Positions 17,403-26,866 of a stretch of 64,000 nt of DNA are shown here, one piece after another. The notes beneath the pieces are model-generated. The model was given only the letters and a program-made list of their open reading frames with translations. It did not search any database and was not told where the DNA came from. How positions within the stretch are numbered: the first letter of the stretch is position 1; each line of letters opens with the position of its first letter. The DNA is from Streptomyces sp. NRRL S-244. Its GTDB lineage: Bacteria; Actinomycetota; Actinomycetes; Streptomycetales; Streptomycetaceae. The DNA is taken from positions 416,684 through 480,683 of the forward strand of contig NZ_JOCX01000001.1 of the NCBI RefSeq assembly GCF_000717915.1. The letters run 5' to 3'. The position numbers and the translations under genes are program-made.

Positions 17403-19193
17403 TCACAGCCGGGGCTCCAGTTTCGCGAGCCGCCGCAGGGCGCCCGGCGCGAACCGGGACATCCACAGGGCGCCCTTGGACTCCGGGGTCACCGGCACCA
17501 CGGCCTCGTTGCGCACCACGGCCCGCAGGATCGCCTCGGCGACCTTCTCCGGCGGGAAGTTGCGCAGTCCGTACAGCCGCGAGGAGCGCTCCTGGCGGCG
17601 CTTCTCCTCCGCCGCGTCCACCCCGGCGAAGCGCGAGGTGGCGGTGATGTTGGTGTTGACGATGCCGGGGCAGATCGCGGAGACCCCGATCGACTGCGAG
17701 GCGAGTTCGGCGCGCAGGCACTCGCTCAGCATCAGGACCGCGGCCTTCGAGGTGCTGTACGCGGGCAGGGTCCTCGACGGCAGATAGGCGGCGGCGGAGG
17801 CGGTGTTGACGATGTGCCCGCCCTGGCCGCGCTCGGCCATCTGCCTGCCGAAGATCCGGCAGCCGTGGATGACACCCCACAGGTTGACGTCGAGGACCTT
17901 CTTCCAGTCCTCCGAGGTGGTCTCCAGGAAGGGCCCGGACAGGCCGATACCGGCGTTGTTGACCAGGACGTCCACGACGCCGTACTCGGCGGCGGTCTTC
18001 GCCGCGAGCTTCTCCATCGCCTGCTCGTCGCTGACGTCGACGCACTCGCCCCAGGCCTCGGGGGCCCCGACGAGCCGGGCCATGTCGGCCGTGCGGGCCG
18101 CGCCCTCCGCGTCCCGGTCCACGCACACCACCCGGGCCCCGGCCTCGGCGAACGCGAACGCGGTGGCCCGGCCGATGCCGCTGGCGGCGCCGGTGACCAG
18201 CACCAGCTGGCCGCCGAACCGGTCGGCGTACCGGCCCGGAGCCTTCTGCTCCGGCGCCCGGGTGGCGGGCTCCTCCCGGGCGGTGACGAACTCCGTGATC
18301 CACGCGGCCAGCTGGTCCGGCCGGGTCCGCGGCACCCAGTGCTTGGCGGGCAGGGTGCGCCGCACCAGGTCGGGGGCCCACAGCTCCAGGTCGTCGTAGA
18401 GCCGCTCGGAGAGGAAGGCGTCCCCGGTCGGGGTGATCAGCTGGACGGGTACGTGCGCGTAGGCGTCGGGGCGCGGCCGGCGCAGCCGGGGCCGTACGTT
18501 GTCGCGGTAGAGCCAGGCTCCGTGCGCGGCGTCCGAGGGCAGCGAGGCCGTCGGGTAGGAACCGGCCGGGACCTTCTCCACGCGCTCCAGCATCCGCGGC
18601 CACCGCTTGCCGAGCGGCCCGCGCCAGGCGAGCTCCGGCAGTACGGGGGTGTGCAGCATGTACACGTACCAGGACTTGGCGCCCTGGCCGAGGAGCTGCG
18701 TGGCCCGGCGCGGGGTGGGCCGGGTCATCCGCTTCTTGATCCAGTGCCCGAAGTGGTCCAGGGAGGGGCCCGACACCGAGGTGAAGGAGGCGATCCGGCC
18801 CTCCGTACGGGCGACCGTCGCGAACTCCCAGCCCTGTACGGAACCCCAGTCGTGGCCGACCAGGTGCACCGGGCGGTCCGGGCTGACCGCGTCCGCCACC
18901 GCGAGGAAGTCGTCGGTCAGCTTCTCCAGGGTGAAGCCGCCGCGCAGGGGCACCGGAGCCGTGGAGCGTCCGTGGCCGCGTACGTCGTAGAGCACCACGT
19001 GGAAGCGGGCCGCCAGCCGCTCCGCGACCTCCGACCAGACCTCCTTGCTGTCCGGGTACCCGTGCACGAGCACCACGGTCGGCCGGTCCGCCTCGCCGAG
19101 CTCGACGACGCACAGCTCGATGCCGCCGGTGCTCACCCGGCGCTCGCGCGCCCCCGCGAGCCCCGACCCCTTGATCCCGCTCATGCCGCTCAT
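17403..19193 (-). CDS. EphD-like fusion: alpha/beta hydrolase (epoxide-hydrolase type) plus short-chain dehydrogenase
   Basis: 596 residues. The N-terminal half is an alpha/beta hydrolase: oxyanion-loop HGYPDS at 44-49, nucleophile Asp115 in VGHDWGSVQGW (the epoxide-hydrolase type HDWG), and a likely catalytic His285 in LPAKHWVP. The C-terminal half is a classical SDR: TGAASGIG at 334-341 for NAD(P)H, NNAG at 412, and Tyr479-x3-Lys483 in AYSTSKAAV. Mycobacterial EphD has the same two-domain order and length and acts in lipid metabolism; the substrate here is unknown. The start overlaps the stop of the upstream M24 peptidase by 4 bp (ATGA), with GAGGAGAAGG as ribosome binding site, so the two are translationally coupled. 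Confidence 0.88.
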   Translation of the reverse strand: MSGMSGIKGSGLAGARERRVSTGGIELCVVELGEADRPTVVLVHGYPDSKEVWSEVAERLAARFHVVLYDVRGHGRSTAPVPLRGGFTLEKLTDDFLAVADAVSPDRPVHLVGHDWGSVQGWEFATVARTEGRIASFTSVSGPSLDHFGHWIKKRMTRPTPRRATQLLGQGAKSWYVYMLHTPVLPELAWRGPLGKRWPRMLERVEKVPAGSYPTASLPSDAAHGAWLYRDNVRPRLRRPRPDAYAHVPVQLITPTGDAFLSERLYDDLELWAPDLVRRTLPAKHWVPRTRPDQLAAWITEFVTAREEPATRAPEQKAPGRYADRFGGQLVLVTGAASGIGRATAFAFAEAGARVVCVDRDAEGAARTADMARLVGAPEAWGECVDVSDEQAMEKLAAKTAAEYGVVDVLVNNAGIGLSGPFLETTSEDWKKVLDVNLWGVIHGCRIFGRQMAERGQGGHIVNTASAAAYLPSRTLPAYSTSKAAVLMLSECLRAELASQSIGVSAICPGIVNTNITATSRFAGVDAAEEKRRQERSSRLYGLRNFPPEKVAEAILRAVVRNEAVVPVTPESKGALWMSRFAPGALRRLAKLEPRL

Positions 19194-20047
19194 GCTGCCT
19201 TCTCCTCGGCCCAGCGCCGCACGTGCGGCAGATCGTCGTCCAGCCAGAACGCGCTCTCCCCGGGATCCCGCGAGTCGGTGACGACCAGGATCTCCTCGAA
19301 CTTCGCGCCGGTGCCCCGGAACCCCAGGTGCGGTTCCACCGCCCACAGCCCGGGCTGCGGAGGATGGTCGGAGAAGCGGTACGGGCTCCACAGCGGGGAC
19401 CAGCCCTCGCGGTGTCCGTGCAGGGCGTCGGAGGCCAGCCCCTTGAGGGACTGCGTCCCGAACCCGAAGGCGGTCGGGGACCAGCGCCGCTCCTTGACCC
19501 GGTCTATCTTGTGGGCGATCACGCCGAAGGGGTAGGCGCGGTGCCGGTTCGCATACCCCTGGCGGATCATCAGCCGCTCGACGTTCTCGTAGATCTCGCG
19601 CAGCGGGCGGCGCTCGCGGACCTGCTCCAGGATCAGCTCGCGGTGCACCCGCAGATCGGACATGAGCCGGTCCTGTACGGGGTTCAGCCCGAGGCTGCCC
19701 GAGTAGCCGATGTCGGCCGCGTACCCCTTGTACACGGGCGCCATGTCGAGGATGAACGGCATCCCCGGCTCCAGCTTCCGGTTCGTCGGGAAGAACTGGA
19801 GCGGGATCTTGAAGTTCGCGAAGGCGGTGCGGTCCCCGAACCACGCGAACGGCAGGTGGAACCAGTCCCGCACCCCGCGCTCGCGCAGCCATTCGCGCTG
19901 CATCCGCGCCGCCTCGCGCTCGGTCACCCCCGGCCGCAGCTGCGCCGCGACGGTCTCCGCGCACTCGTACGAGAGGCGCTGCACTTCCCTGAACCCGCGC
20001 AGGTCCGACGAGAGTTGCGCGGTGCGTTGCCTGGTGTCCGCAGCCAT
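19190..20047 (-). CDS. M24-family metallopeptidase (Xaa-Pro aminopeptidase-like)
   Basis: 285 residues with the pita-bread fold of methionine aminopeptidase and creatinase. The five metal ligands are placed as expected: two Asp in FILDMAPVYKGYAADIGYS, His in FGVIAHKID, Glu in LWAVEPHLGF and Glu in AKFEEILVVTDS. The ~120-residue N-terminal domain of true aminopeptidase P is absent, so it is a single-domain member; a peptidase or non-peptidase role such as amide hydrolysis is possible. It is coupled by a 4-bp overlap to the EphD-like fusion, which suggests a joint pathway. Confidence 0.85.
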   Translation of the reverse strand: MAADTRQRTAQLSSDLRGFREVQRLSYECAETVAAQLRPGVTEREAARMQREWLRERGVRDWFHLPFAWFGDRTAFANFKIPLQFFPTNRKLEPGMPFILDMAPVYKGYAADIGYSGSLGLNPVQDRLMSDLRVHRELILEQVRERRPLREIYENVERLMIRQGYANRHRAYPFGVIAHKIDRVKERRWSPTAFGFGTQSLKGLASDALHGHREGWSPLWSPYRFSDHPPQPGLWAVEPHLGFRGTGAKFEEILVVTDSRDPGESAFWLDDDLPHVRRWAEEKAA

Positions 20048-20149
20048 GACAGCCGTCCGTCCGTAGAGCCGTACGCGCTACGCGCCCGTAACTTGACACT
20101 GATGAATGTGACAATGACCGGAGATCACGTCAAGGGTCGTGCACGGACC

Positions 20150-20158
20150 TGTGGACAA
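20150..20158 (-). other. Isolated DnaA box in the M24-ABC intergenic region
   Basis: A perfect inverted DnaA box, TGTGGACAA, lies in the 263-bp divergent gap 20048-20310. Apart from this and the unmapped divergent promoters I see no other feature in the gap. Confidence 0.5.
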
Positions 20159-20310
20159 CTTGTCCGATCCACCGCGTACGGTCCGCTTCGTCGGGCCTCT
20201 TTGACCGGTCCGCATCAGCCTTTCGTCAGGGCGTGTAGTCCTGAAGGCGGAGACGGGATGACGCTCCAGGTCTGACGATCGGCGAGGTCCGCGCCACTAA
20301 CGTCGAAGCC

Positions 20311-21294
20311 GTGACTGTCATCGCGACCGAAAGCCTGAGCAAGCGGTACCCCCGAGTGACCGCAATCGACCGGCTCTCCCTGGACATCGGGCCCGGAGTG
20401 ACCGGCCTCGTGGGTGCCAATGGAGCCGGCAAGTCCACGCTGATCAAGATCCTGCTTGGACTGTCCCCCGCCACCGAGGGCCGCGCCGCCGTGCTCGGAC
20501 TCGATGTCGCCACCCATGGCAGCGCCATCCGCGAACGCGTCGGCTACATGCCCGAGCACGACTGCCTGCCGCCCGACGTCTCGGCCACCGAGTTCGTCGT
20601 CCACATGGCGCGCATGTCCGGACTCCCGCCGACCGCCGCCCGCGAGCGGACCGCCGACACCCTGCGCCACGTGGGCCTGTACGAGGAGCGCTACCGCCCC
20701 ATCGGCGGCTACTCCACGGGCATGAAGCAGCGGGTCAAGCTGGCCCAGGCGCTCGTCCACGACCCCCAGCTGGTCCTGCTCGACGAGCCCACCAACGGCC
20801 TCGACCCCGTCGGCCGCGACGAGATGCTCGGCCTGATCCGCCGCGTCTACACCGACTTCGGCATCTCCGTCCTGGTCACCTCCCACCTCCTCGGCGAGCT
20901 GGAGCGGACCTGCGACCACGTCGTGGTCGTCGACGGCGGCAAGCTGCTGCGCTCCAGCTCCACCAGCGACTTCACGCAGATCACCACGACCCTCGCGGTC
21001 GAGGTCACCGACACCGACACCCACCCGGACGGCACCGCCGCCCTGCGCAAGGCGCTCGCCGACGCGGGCCTGACCCTGCACGCGGGTGAGGAGCAGGGCC
21101 TGCCCGGAGCCGGCCACATCCTGCTGCTGGAAGCCACCGGCGAGGAGACCTACGACATCGTGCGCGACACCGTCACCGACCTCGGCCTCGGCCTGGTCCG
21201 CATGGAGCAGCGCCGCCACCACATCGCGGAGGTCTTCCGCGACAACGACCAGCAGCAGCTCGTCCGGAAGGGAGCCGGTTCCGATGGCGCCTGA
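20311..21294 (+). CDS. ABC transporter ATP-binding protein (first pair)
   Basis: 327 residues. Walker A GANGAGKST, signature YSTGMKQRVKLAQAL, Walker B LVLLDEPTNGLD and switch His in VLVTSHLLGELE form a complete ATPase of the drug/bacitracin-exporter (CcmA-like) class, followed by a ~90-residue C-terminal extension typical of that class. It energises the permease encoded immediately downstream. GTG start at 20311 without a clear ribosome binding site. The stop overlaps the permease start by 11 bp. Two such ATPase-permease pairs run in series; the substrate is unknown. Confidence 0.92.
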   Translation: MTVIATESLSKRYPRVTAIDRLSLDIGPGVTGLVGANGAGKSTLIKILLGLSPATEGRAAVLGLDVATHGSAIRERVGYMPEHDCLPPDVSATEFVVHMARMSGLPPTAARERTADTLRHVGLYEERYRPIGGYSTGMKQRVKLAQALVHDPQLVLLDEPTNGLDPVGRDEMLGLIRRVYTDFGISVLVTSHLLGELERTCDHVVVVDGGKLLRSSSTSDFTQITTTLAVEVTDTDTHPDGTAALRKALADAGLTLHAGEEQGLPGAGHILLLEATGEETYDIVRDTVTDLGLGLVRMEQRRHHIAEVFRDNDQQQLVRKGAGSDGA

Positions 21295-22171
21295 CACCTC
21301 GACCCAGATCCACAACATCGGCTACCGGTCCTACGAGGGAGCCCGGCTCGGCCGCGCCTACGCCCGCACGTCGCTGTTCTCGCAGTCCCTGCGCGGCGCC
21401 TACGGACTCGGCCGGTCCGCCAAGTCCAAGGTCCTCCCGATGCTCCTCTTCGCGGTGATGTGCGTCCCCGCGCTGATCATCGTCGCGGTCGCCATCGCGG
21501 TGCCCGGCTCCACCAGCCTGCCGATCAAGTACACGACGTACGCCCTGACCACCCAGGTGATCATCGGCCTCTACCTCGCCTCGCAGGCACCGCAGTCGGT
21601 CTCCCGGGACCTGCGCTTCAAGACCGTGCCGCTCTACTTCTCGCGGCCCATCGAGCGCGTCGACTACGTCCTCGCCAAGTTCGCGGCGATGGCCTCGGCG
21701 CTGTTCGTCCTCACCGCCACCCCGCTGCTGATCATGTGGATCGGCGCGCTGCTGGCCAAATTCGACTTCGCGGACCAGACCAAGGGGTTCGCCCAGGGAC
21801 TGGTCTCCGTGCTGCTGCTCTCGGTGCTGTTCGCCGGCCTCGGCCTGATCATGGCCGCGCTCACCCCGCGCCGCGGCTTCGGCGTCGCCGCCATCATCGC
21901 CCTGCTCCTGATCCCCTACGGCGCGGTGACCGCCGTCCAGGGCATCGCGTACAACACCGGTTCGTCCGGTGCCATCGAGTGGATGGGCCTGTTCTCCCCG
22001 ATCACCCTGATCGACGGCGTGCAGACGGCCTTCCTCGGCGCCACCTCCGCGTTCCCCGGCGGAGAAGGCCCCTCGGCCGGCGTCGGCTTCGTCTACCTGC
22101 TCGTCGTCCTCGCCCTCATCGCCGGCTCCTACGCCGCCCTGATGGCCCGCTACCGGAAGGCCGGGCTGTGA
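21284..22171 (+). CDS. ABC transporter permease (first pair)
   Basis: 295 residues of ABC-2 type with about six hydrophobic segments, including KVLPMLLFAVMCVPALIIV and ALFVLTATPLLIMWIGALL. The N-terminal IHNIGYRSYEGARLGRAYA is a conserved cytoplasmic lead-in of this actinobacterial family. ATG 21284 lies inside the end of the ATPase gene, and its stop overlaps the next GTG by 4 bp, so the run is translationally coupled. It presumably forms a heteromeric exporter with the flanking ATPases and the second permease. Confidence 0.9.
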   Translation: MAPDTSTQIHNIGYRSYEGARLGRAYARTSLFSQSLRGAYGLGRSAKSKVLPMLLFAVMCVPALIIVAVAIAVPGSTSLPIKYTTYALTTQVIIGLYLASQAPQSVSRDLRFKTVPLYFSRPIERVDYVLAKFAAMASALFVLTATPLLIMWIGALLAKFDFADQTKGFAQGLVSVLLLSVLFAGLGLIMAALTPRRGFGVAAIIALLLIPYGAVTAVQGIAYNTGSSGAIEWMGLFSPITLIDGVQTAFLGATSAFPGGEGPSAGVGFVYLLVVLALIAGSYAALMARYRKAGL

Positions 22172-23079
22172 CCACCATCGACATCGACCACACTTCCCGC
22201 TGGTTCGGGAACGTCGTCGCCGTCAACGACGTGACCATGCACATCGGCCCCGGCGTCACCGGACTCCTGGGACCCAACGGCGCCGGGAAGTCCACCCTCA
22301 TCAACATGATGGGCGGCTTCCTCGCCCCCTCCACGGGCACCGTCACCCTCGACGGCGCGCCGATCTGGCAGAACGAGCAGGTCTACAAGCAGATCGGCGT
22401 CGTGCCCGAGCGCGAGGCCATGTACGACTTCCTCACCGGCCGGGAGTTCGTCGTCGCCAACGCCGAGCTCCACGGCCTCGACGACGCGGCCGCCCAGCGG
22501 GCGCTCGCCACCGTCGAGATGGAGTACGCCCAGGACCGCAAGATCTCCACGTACTCCAAGGGCATGCGGCAGCGCGTGAAGATGGCCTCGGCCCTCGTCC
22601 ACGACCCGTCCGTGCTCCTCCTCGACGAGCCCTTCAACGGCATGGACCCGCGCCAGCGCATGCAGCTCATGGAGCTGCTGCGGCGCATGGGCGACGACGG
22701 CCGCACCGTGCTCTTCTCCTCCCACATCCTGGAGGAGGTCGAACAGCTCGCCTCCCACATCGAGGTGGTCGTCGCCGGACGGCACGCCGCCTCCGGCGAC
22801 TTCCGCAAGATCCGCCGCCTGATGACGGACCGCCCGCACCGCTACGTGGTCCGCTCCTCCGACGACCGGGCCCTCGCCGCGGCCCTGATCGCCGACCCCT
22901 CCACCGCGGGCATCGAGGTCGACCTCAAGGAAGGCGCCCTGCGCATCCAGGCCGTCGACTTCGGCCGCTTCACCGAGCTGTTGCCGCGGGTCGCCCGTGC
23001 GCACGGCATCCGGCTGCTGACGGTCTCGCCCTCCGACGAGTCCCTCGAGTCGGTCTTCTCCTACCTCGTCGCGGCCTGA
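22168..23079 (+). CDS. ABC transporter ATP-binding protein (second pair)
   Basis: 303 residues with Walker A GPNGAGKST, signature YSKGMRQRVKMASAL, Walker B VLLLDEPFNGMD and switch His in LFSSHILEEVE. It is clearly a paralogue of the ATPase at 20311. GTG 22168 overlaps the previous stop (GTGA), which fixes the start. It pairs with the permease at 23094, 14 bp downstream. Confidence 0.92.
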   Translation: MTTIDIDHTSRWFGNVVAVNDVTMHIGPGVTGLLGPNGAGKSTLINMMGGFLAPSTGTVTLDGAPIWQNEQVYKQIGVVPEREAMYDFLTGREFVVANAELHGLDDAAAQRALATVEMEYAQDRKISTYSKGMRQRVKMASALVHDPSVLLLDEPFNGMDPRQRMQLMELLRRMGDDGRTVLFSSHILEEVEQLASHIEVVVAGRHAASGDFRKIRRLMTDRPHRYVVRSSDDRALAAALIADPSTAGIEVDLKEGALRIQAVDFGRFTELLPRVARAHGIRLLTVSPSDESLESVFSYLVAA

Positions 23080-23093
23080 AGGAGCTGGCAACC

Positions 23094-23813
23094 ATGTACA
23101 ACCCCACCGTCGCCCGGCTCACCTACCGCGCGCTGCTCGGCCGCCGCCGCGCTCTGATCCTCTGCGGGCTGCCCGTCCTGCTGATCGTCATCTCCATCGC
23201 CGTCCGTGCCTTCACCGGCCTGGACGACAAGGTCGCCGCCGACCTGCTGGGCGGCTTCGCCCTCGCCACCATGGTTCCGCTGATCGGCGTCATCGCCGGC
23301 ACCGGCGCCATCGGCCCCGAGATCGACGACGGCTCGATCGTCTACCTGCTCTCCAAGCCGGTGAAGCGCCCGACGATCATCATGACCAAGCTGATCGTCG
23401 CGATCGGCGTCACGATGGCCTTCTCCGCCGTCCCGACCCTGATCGCCGGGTTCATCCTCAACGGCAACGGCCAGCAGATCGCCGTCGCATACACCGTCGC
23501 GGCCCTCGTCGCCTCGATCGCCTACAGCGCCCTGTTCCTGCTGCTGGGCACCGTCAGCCGGCACGCGGTCGTCTTCGGCCTGGTCTACGCCCTGATCTGG
23601 GAGTCGCTCTTCGGCAGCCTGGTCTCCGGCGCGAAGACCCTCAGCGTCCAGCAGTGGGCCCTGGCCCTCGCCGAGAAGGTCGCCGGCGAAGGCTACGTCG
23701 ACGCCACCGTCGGCCTGCCCACCGCGGTGATCCTGCTCTGCGCGGTCACCGTGGGCGCCACCGTCTACGCCGGCCAGAAGCTGCGCCGCCTCACCCTGGC
23801 GGGCGAGGAGTAG
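23094..23813 (+). CDS. ABC transporter permease (second pair)
   Basis: 239 residues with about six membrane segments, beginning MYNPTVARLTYRALLGRRRA and then a first helix LILCGLPVLLIVISIAV. It belongs to the ABC-2 permease group with an extracytoplasmic loop after IGPEIDDGSIVYLLSKPVKR, a motif seen in bacitracin/lantibiotic-type exporters. The start has a GAAGGAG ribosome binding site. It is the last gene of the four-gene transport operon and is followed by a strong terminator. Confidence 0.9.
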   Translation: MYNPTVARLTYRALLGRRRALILCGLPVLLIVISIAVRAFTGLDDKVAADLLGGFALATMVPLIGVIAGTGAIGPEIDDGSIVYLLSKPVKRPTIIMTKLIVAIGVTMAFSAVPTLIAGFILNGNGQQIAVAYTVAALVASIAYSALFLLLGTVSRHAVVFGLVYALIWESLFGSLVSGAKTLSVQQWALALAEKVAGEGYVDATVGLPTAVILLCAVTVGATVYAGQKLRRLTLAGEE

Positions 23814-23838
23814 GCCTCCGCCGTACCGGCTTCACGCC

Positions 23839-23876
23839 CGGTGCCCCGCCCGGCCCACAGGCCGGGCGGGGCACCG
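23839..23876 (+). terminator. Strong stem-loop terminator of the ABC operon
   Basis: A perfect 17-bp stem (23839-23855 with 23860-23876) closed by the loop caca, 25 bp after the last permease stop. There is no T-run, as is usual for Streptomyces. Confidence 0.85.
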
Positions 23877-23898
23877 CCGTACGGGGCAAAATCAGGGC

Positions 23899-24567
23899 AT
23901 GGTCGAGCACCCCGAGCCCGAGCCGTCCAGGCCCGTACGGTCCTGGATACGCTCCTCGCCGGGTACGCACATATGGCTGCTGCTCCTCGCCGTCACGAGC
24001 GTCATCGTCGTGATCGCGCCCGACCACCTCGAGCACGTCCTGCTCCACCGTCACAGCAGCAACATCCACGAACTCACCCGGCACCCCGTGCGGGCCCTGC
24101 TCTCCAGCGCCTTCTGGATCGAGGACCCGGCCTCGCTCGCCCTGTACGCCGTCCTCTTCGAGCTCTTCCACGCGCCCGTGGAACGCTGGCTCGGCACCCT
24201 GCGCTGGCTCGCCATCGTCGCGACCGCCCACATCACGGCCACCCTGGTCAGCCAGAAGGTGGTCCTGATGGCCATTCAGGACCACCGGGCCCCGCACAGC
24301 ATGGTCCACGTCGTCGACGTCGGCGTCAGCTACGGCCTCGCGGCCTCCGTCGGGGTCCTCACGTACCGGCTCCCGAACCCGCTGCGCTGGCTCTACCTCG
24401 CCGGTGTCGTGGCCTTCTTCGGGCTGCCGCTCCTGACCGGCGGCACCTTCACCGACCTCGGGCACGCCATCGCGCTCTCCGTCGGCCTGCTCGCCTGGCC
24501 GCTCACCCGCAACCCGCACCCCAGGCATGTTTCACGTGAAACAAAGCACCGGGCCGACCACGGCTGA
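23899..24567 (+). CDS. Rhomboid-like membrane protein
   Basis: 222 residues with about six hydrophobic segments. It contains a GVSYG motif in a central helix and a later GHAIALSVG, which could correspond to the Ser-His dyad of rhomboid intramembrane proteases, but spacing and other rhomboid signatures are weak, so activity is uncertain. An amphipathic N-terminal HLEHVLLHRHSSNIHELTRH region lies between the first two helices. The last 15 codons include a perfect parS palindrome read as HVSRETK, so the C-terminal tail sequence is set by the DNA site. Confidence 0.75.
   Translation: MVEHPEPEPSRPVRSWIRSSPGTHIWLLLLAVTSVIVVIAPDHLEHVLLHRHSSNIHELTRHPVRALLSSAFWIEDPASLALYAVLFELFHAPVERWLGTLRWLAIVATAHITATLVSQKVVLMAIQDHRAPHSMVHVVDVGVSYGLAASVGVLTYRLPNPLRWLYLAGVVAFFGLPLLTGGTFTDLGHAIALSVGLLAWPLTRNPHPRHVSRETKHRADHG
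24528..24543. promoter_or_regulatory. parS site (ParB binding), perfect, inside a CDS
   Basis: TGTTTCACGTGAAACA, complete, in the 3' end of the rhomboid-like gene, where it encodes part of the tail HVSRETK. Confidence 0.93.
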
Positions 24568-24630
24568 CCCGCGGAAATTGACTGGTACGGGACCTGCGCC
24601 CCGGGCAGAGTGAGTCCTGCGGGGAGCAAC

Positions 24631-24690
24631 AAAAAGGTCCGGAGCAGCCACTTCGAGCGCGCCTCACGGCGCGGGCTGTTCCGGACCTTT
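24631..24690 (-). terminator. Long branched stem-loop terminator between convergent genes
   Basis: Arms 24633-24649 and 24674-24690 pair over 17 bp with one G-U; inside them gcgcc/ggcgc (24659-24663, 24668-24672) forms a second small hairpin. On the minus strand the stem is followed by TTTTT (24635-24631), so it is an intrinsic terminator for the HAD gene and may also stop the rhomboid-like transcript. Confidence 0.8.
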
Positions 24691-24709
24691 CCCGTTCCCG
24701 GGCGGACCG

Positions 24710-25522
24710 TCAGGCGGCGCCCAGCAGTCGCTCCAGCACCACCGCGATGCCGTCCTCCTCGTTGGAGGCCGTCACCTCGTCGGCCACCGCCGTGAGCTCG
24801 GCGTGGGCGTTGGCCATGGCCACCCCGTGCGCCGCCCAGCCGAACATCGGGATGTCATTGGGCATGTCGCCGAAGGCGATCGTCTCCGCCGCCTTCACAC
24901 CCAGCCGGCGCGCGGCCAGCGACAGGCCGGTGGCCTTCGTCAGCCCCAGCGGCAGGATCTCCACTATCCCCGGACCGGCCATGACGATGTCGACCAGGGA
25001 GCCCACGACCTCCCGGGCCGTCTTGACCAGCGCGTCGTCGCCGAGCTCCGGGTGCTGGATGTACAGCTTGTTCAGCGGAGCAGTCCACACCTCCGCGGTG
25101 TCCGCCAGGTAGAGGGCCGGCAGGCCCTCCTGTACCTGGTAGCCGGGGCCGAACAGCACGTCGCCGTCCACCCCGTCCCGACTGGCTGCGAGCGCCAGCG
25201 GACCCACCTCGGCCTCCAGCTTCGACAGCGCCAGACCGGCCAGCTGCCGGTCCAGCGTCACCGAGGTCAGCAGCCGGTGCGCCCCCGCGTCGTAGAGCTG
25301 CGCGCCCTGCCCGCACACCGCGAGCCCCTCGTAGCCGAGATCGTCCAGTATCCCGCGGGTCCAGGGCACGGCCCGGCCGGTGACGATGATGTGCGCCGCG
25401 CCCGCCGCGGTTGCGGCGGCGAGCGCTTCACGGGTGCGTTCCGAGACGGTGTCGTCGCCACGCAGCAGCGTGCCGTCGAGATCGGTCGCGACGAGCTTGT
25501 ACGGGAACGGGGCCGGGCTCAC
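24710..25522 (-). CDS. HAD-superfamily (Cof-type) phosphatase coupled to serS
   Basis: 270 residues with [13 protein letters not shown] (nucleophile), [10 protein letters not shown], the lysine in [17 protein letters not shown] and [15 protein letters not shown]. The cap insert again places it in the Cof/C2 class, like the gene at 7665-8549. The substrate is unknown. GTG 25522 overlaps the serS stop codon by 4 bp, so it is the second gene of a serS operon. A link between this phosphatase and seryl-tRNA metabolism is suggested only by position. Confidence 0.9.
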   Translation of the reverse strand: MSPAPFPYKLVATDLDGTLLRGDDTVSERTREALAAATAAGAAHIIVTGRAVPWTRGILDDLGYEGLAVCGQGAQLYDAGAHRLLTSVTLDRQLAGLALSKLEAEVGPLALAASRDGVDGDVLFGPGYQVQEGLPALYLADTAEVWTAPLNKLYIQHPELGDDALVKTAREVVGSLVDIVMAGPGIVEILPLGLTKATGLSLAARRLGVKAAETIAFGDMPNDIPMFGWAAHGVAMANAHAELTAVADEVTASNEEDGIAVVLERLLGAA

Positions 25523-26796
25523 TTGGCGATCGGCTCCAGGACCTCGCGGCCGCCCAGGTACGGGCGGAGCGCCACCGGCACGTGCACGGAACCGTCGGCC
25601 TGCTGGTGGTTCTCCAGGATCGCCACGATCGTGCGCGGTACGGCGCACAGCGTGCCGTTCAGCGTCGAGAGCGGCGCGGTCTTCTTGCCGTCGCGGTAGC
25701 GGATCGACAGGCGGCGGGCCTGGAAGCCGTTGCAGTTCGAGGCCGAGGTCAGCTCGCGGTACTTGCCCTGCGTCGGGATCCACGCCTCGCAGTCGAACTT
25801 GCGCGAGGCGGAGGCGCCCAGGTCACCGGTGGCGACGTCGATCACCTGGAAGGGCAGCTCCAGGCTGGTCAGCCACTGCTTCTCCCACTCCAGGAGGCGC
25901 TGGTGCTCGGCCTCGGCGTCTTCCGGCGCGACGTACGAGAACATCTCGACCTTGTCGAACTGGTGGACGCGGAAGATGCCGCGGGTGTCCTTGCCGTACG
26001 TACCGGCCTCGCGGCGGAAGCACGGCGAGAAGCCGGCGTACCGCAGCGGCAGCTTGTCGGCGTCGATGATCTCGTCCATGTGGTACGCGGCGAGCGGGAC
26101 CTCGGAGGTGCCGACCAGGTAGTAGTCGTCCTTCTCCAGGTGGTACACGTTCTCCGCGGCCTGGCCGAGGAAGCCGGTGCCCTCCATGGCGCGCGGGCGG
26201 ACCAGCGCCGGCGTGAGCATGGGGATGAAGCCGGCCTCGGTGGCCTGGGCGATCGCCGCGTTGACCAGGGCGAGCTCCAGCAGGGCGCCGACACCGGTCA
26301 GGTAGTAGAAGCGCGAGCCCGACACCTTGGCGCCGCGCTCGACGTCGATGGCGCCCAGCGACTCGCCGAGTTCCAGGTGGTCCTTGGGCTCGAAGCCCTC
26401 GGCGCCGAAGTCGCGGATCGTGCCGTGCGTCTCGAGGACGGTGAAGTCCTCCTCGCCGCCGACCGGGACGTCCTCGTGGACGATGTTGCCCAGCTGGAGC
26501 AGCAGTCGCTTGGCGGCCTCGTCGGCCTCGTTCTGCTCGGCCTCGGCGGCCTTGACGTCCGTCTTGAGCTGCTCGGCCTTCTTCAGCAGCTCTGCCCGCT
26601 CCTCCGGGGAGGCCTTGGGGATGAGCTTGCCGAGCGACTTCTGCTCATTGCGCAGTTCGTCGAAGCGCATGCCGGAGGACCTGCGGCGCTCGTCGGCGGA
26701 GAGCAGTGCGTCGACGAGGTCGACGTCCTCTCCACGGGCGCGCTGCGAGGCGCGGACACGGTCAGGGTCTTCACGGAGCAGCCGGAGGTCAATCAC
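25519..26796 (-). CDS. serS: Seryl-tRNA synthetase
   Basis: 425 residues, the usual length. The N-terminal long coiled-coil tRNA arm (about 30-105, rich in Glu, Lys and Ala) is followed by the class II catalytic core: motif 2 [19 protein letters not shown] and motif 3 [17 protein letters not shown]. It charges tRNA-Ser with serine in the cytoplasm. GTG 26796 begins [14 protein letters not shown], the conserved SerRS N-terminus. No T-box leader is visible upstream; instead there is a candidate promoter and a DnaA-box cluster. Two tRNA-Ser genes lie in the same window (48967 and 63492). Confidence 0.97.
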   Translation of the reverse strand: MIDLRLLREDPDRVRASQRARGEDVDLVDALLSADERRRSSGMRFDELRNEQKSLGKLIPKASPEERAELLKKAEQLKTDVKAAEAEQNEADEAAKRLLLQLGNIVHEDVPVGGEEDFTVLETHGTIRDFGAEGFEPKDHLELGESLGAIDVERGAKVSGSRFYYLTGVGALLELALVNAAIAQATEAGFIPMLTPALVRPRAMEGTGFLGQAAENVYHLEKDDYYLVGTSEVPLAAYHMDEIIDADKLPLRYAGFSPCFRREAGTYGKDTRGIFRVHQFDKVEMFSYVAPEDAEAEHQRLLEWEKQWLTSLELPFQVIDVATGDLGASASRKFDCEAWIPTQGKYRELTSASNCNGFQARRLSIRYRDGKKTAPLSTLNGTLCAVPRTIVAILENHQQADGSVHVPVALRPYLGGREVLEPIAK

Positions 26797-26836
26797 CCCT
26801 CCAGGCTACCGGGCTGGGCTTCCTGGGCTCACACCG

Positions 26837-26865
26837 ATATCACGCTGCGTGTCGCTATGTCCCAA
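26837..26865 (-). promoter_or_regulatory. serS: Candidate serS promoter
   Basis: On the minus strand TTGGGA (26865-26860) and TGATAT (26842-26837) are separated by 17 bp, giving a 5' UTR of about 30-35 nt before GTG 26796. A one-mismatch DnaA box (26867-26875) abuts the -35 element. Confidence 0.45.
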
Positions 26866-26866
26866 T

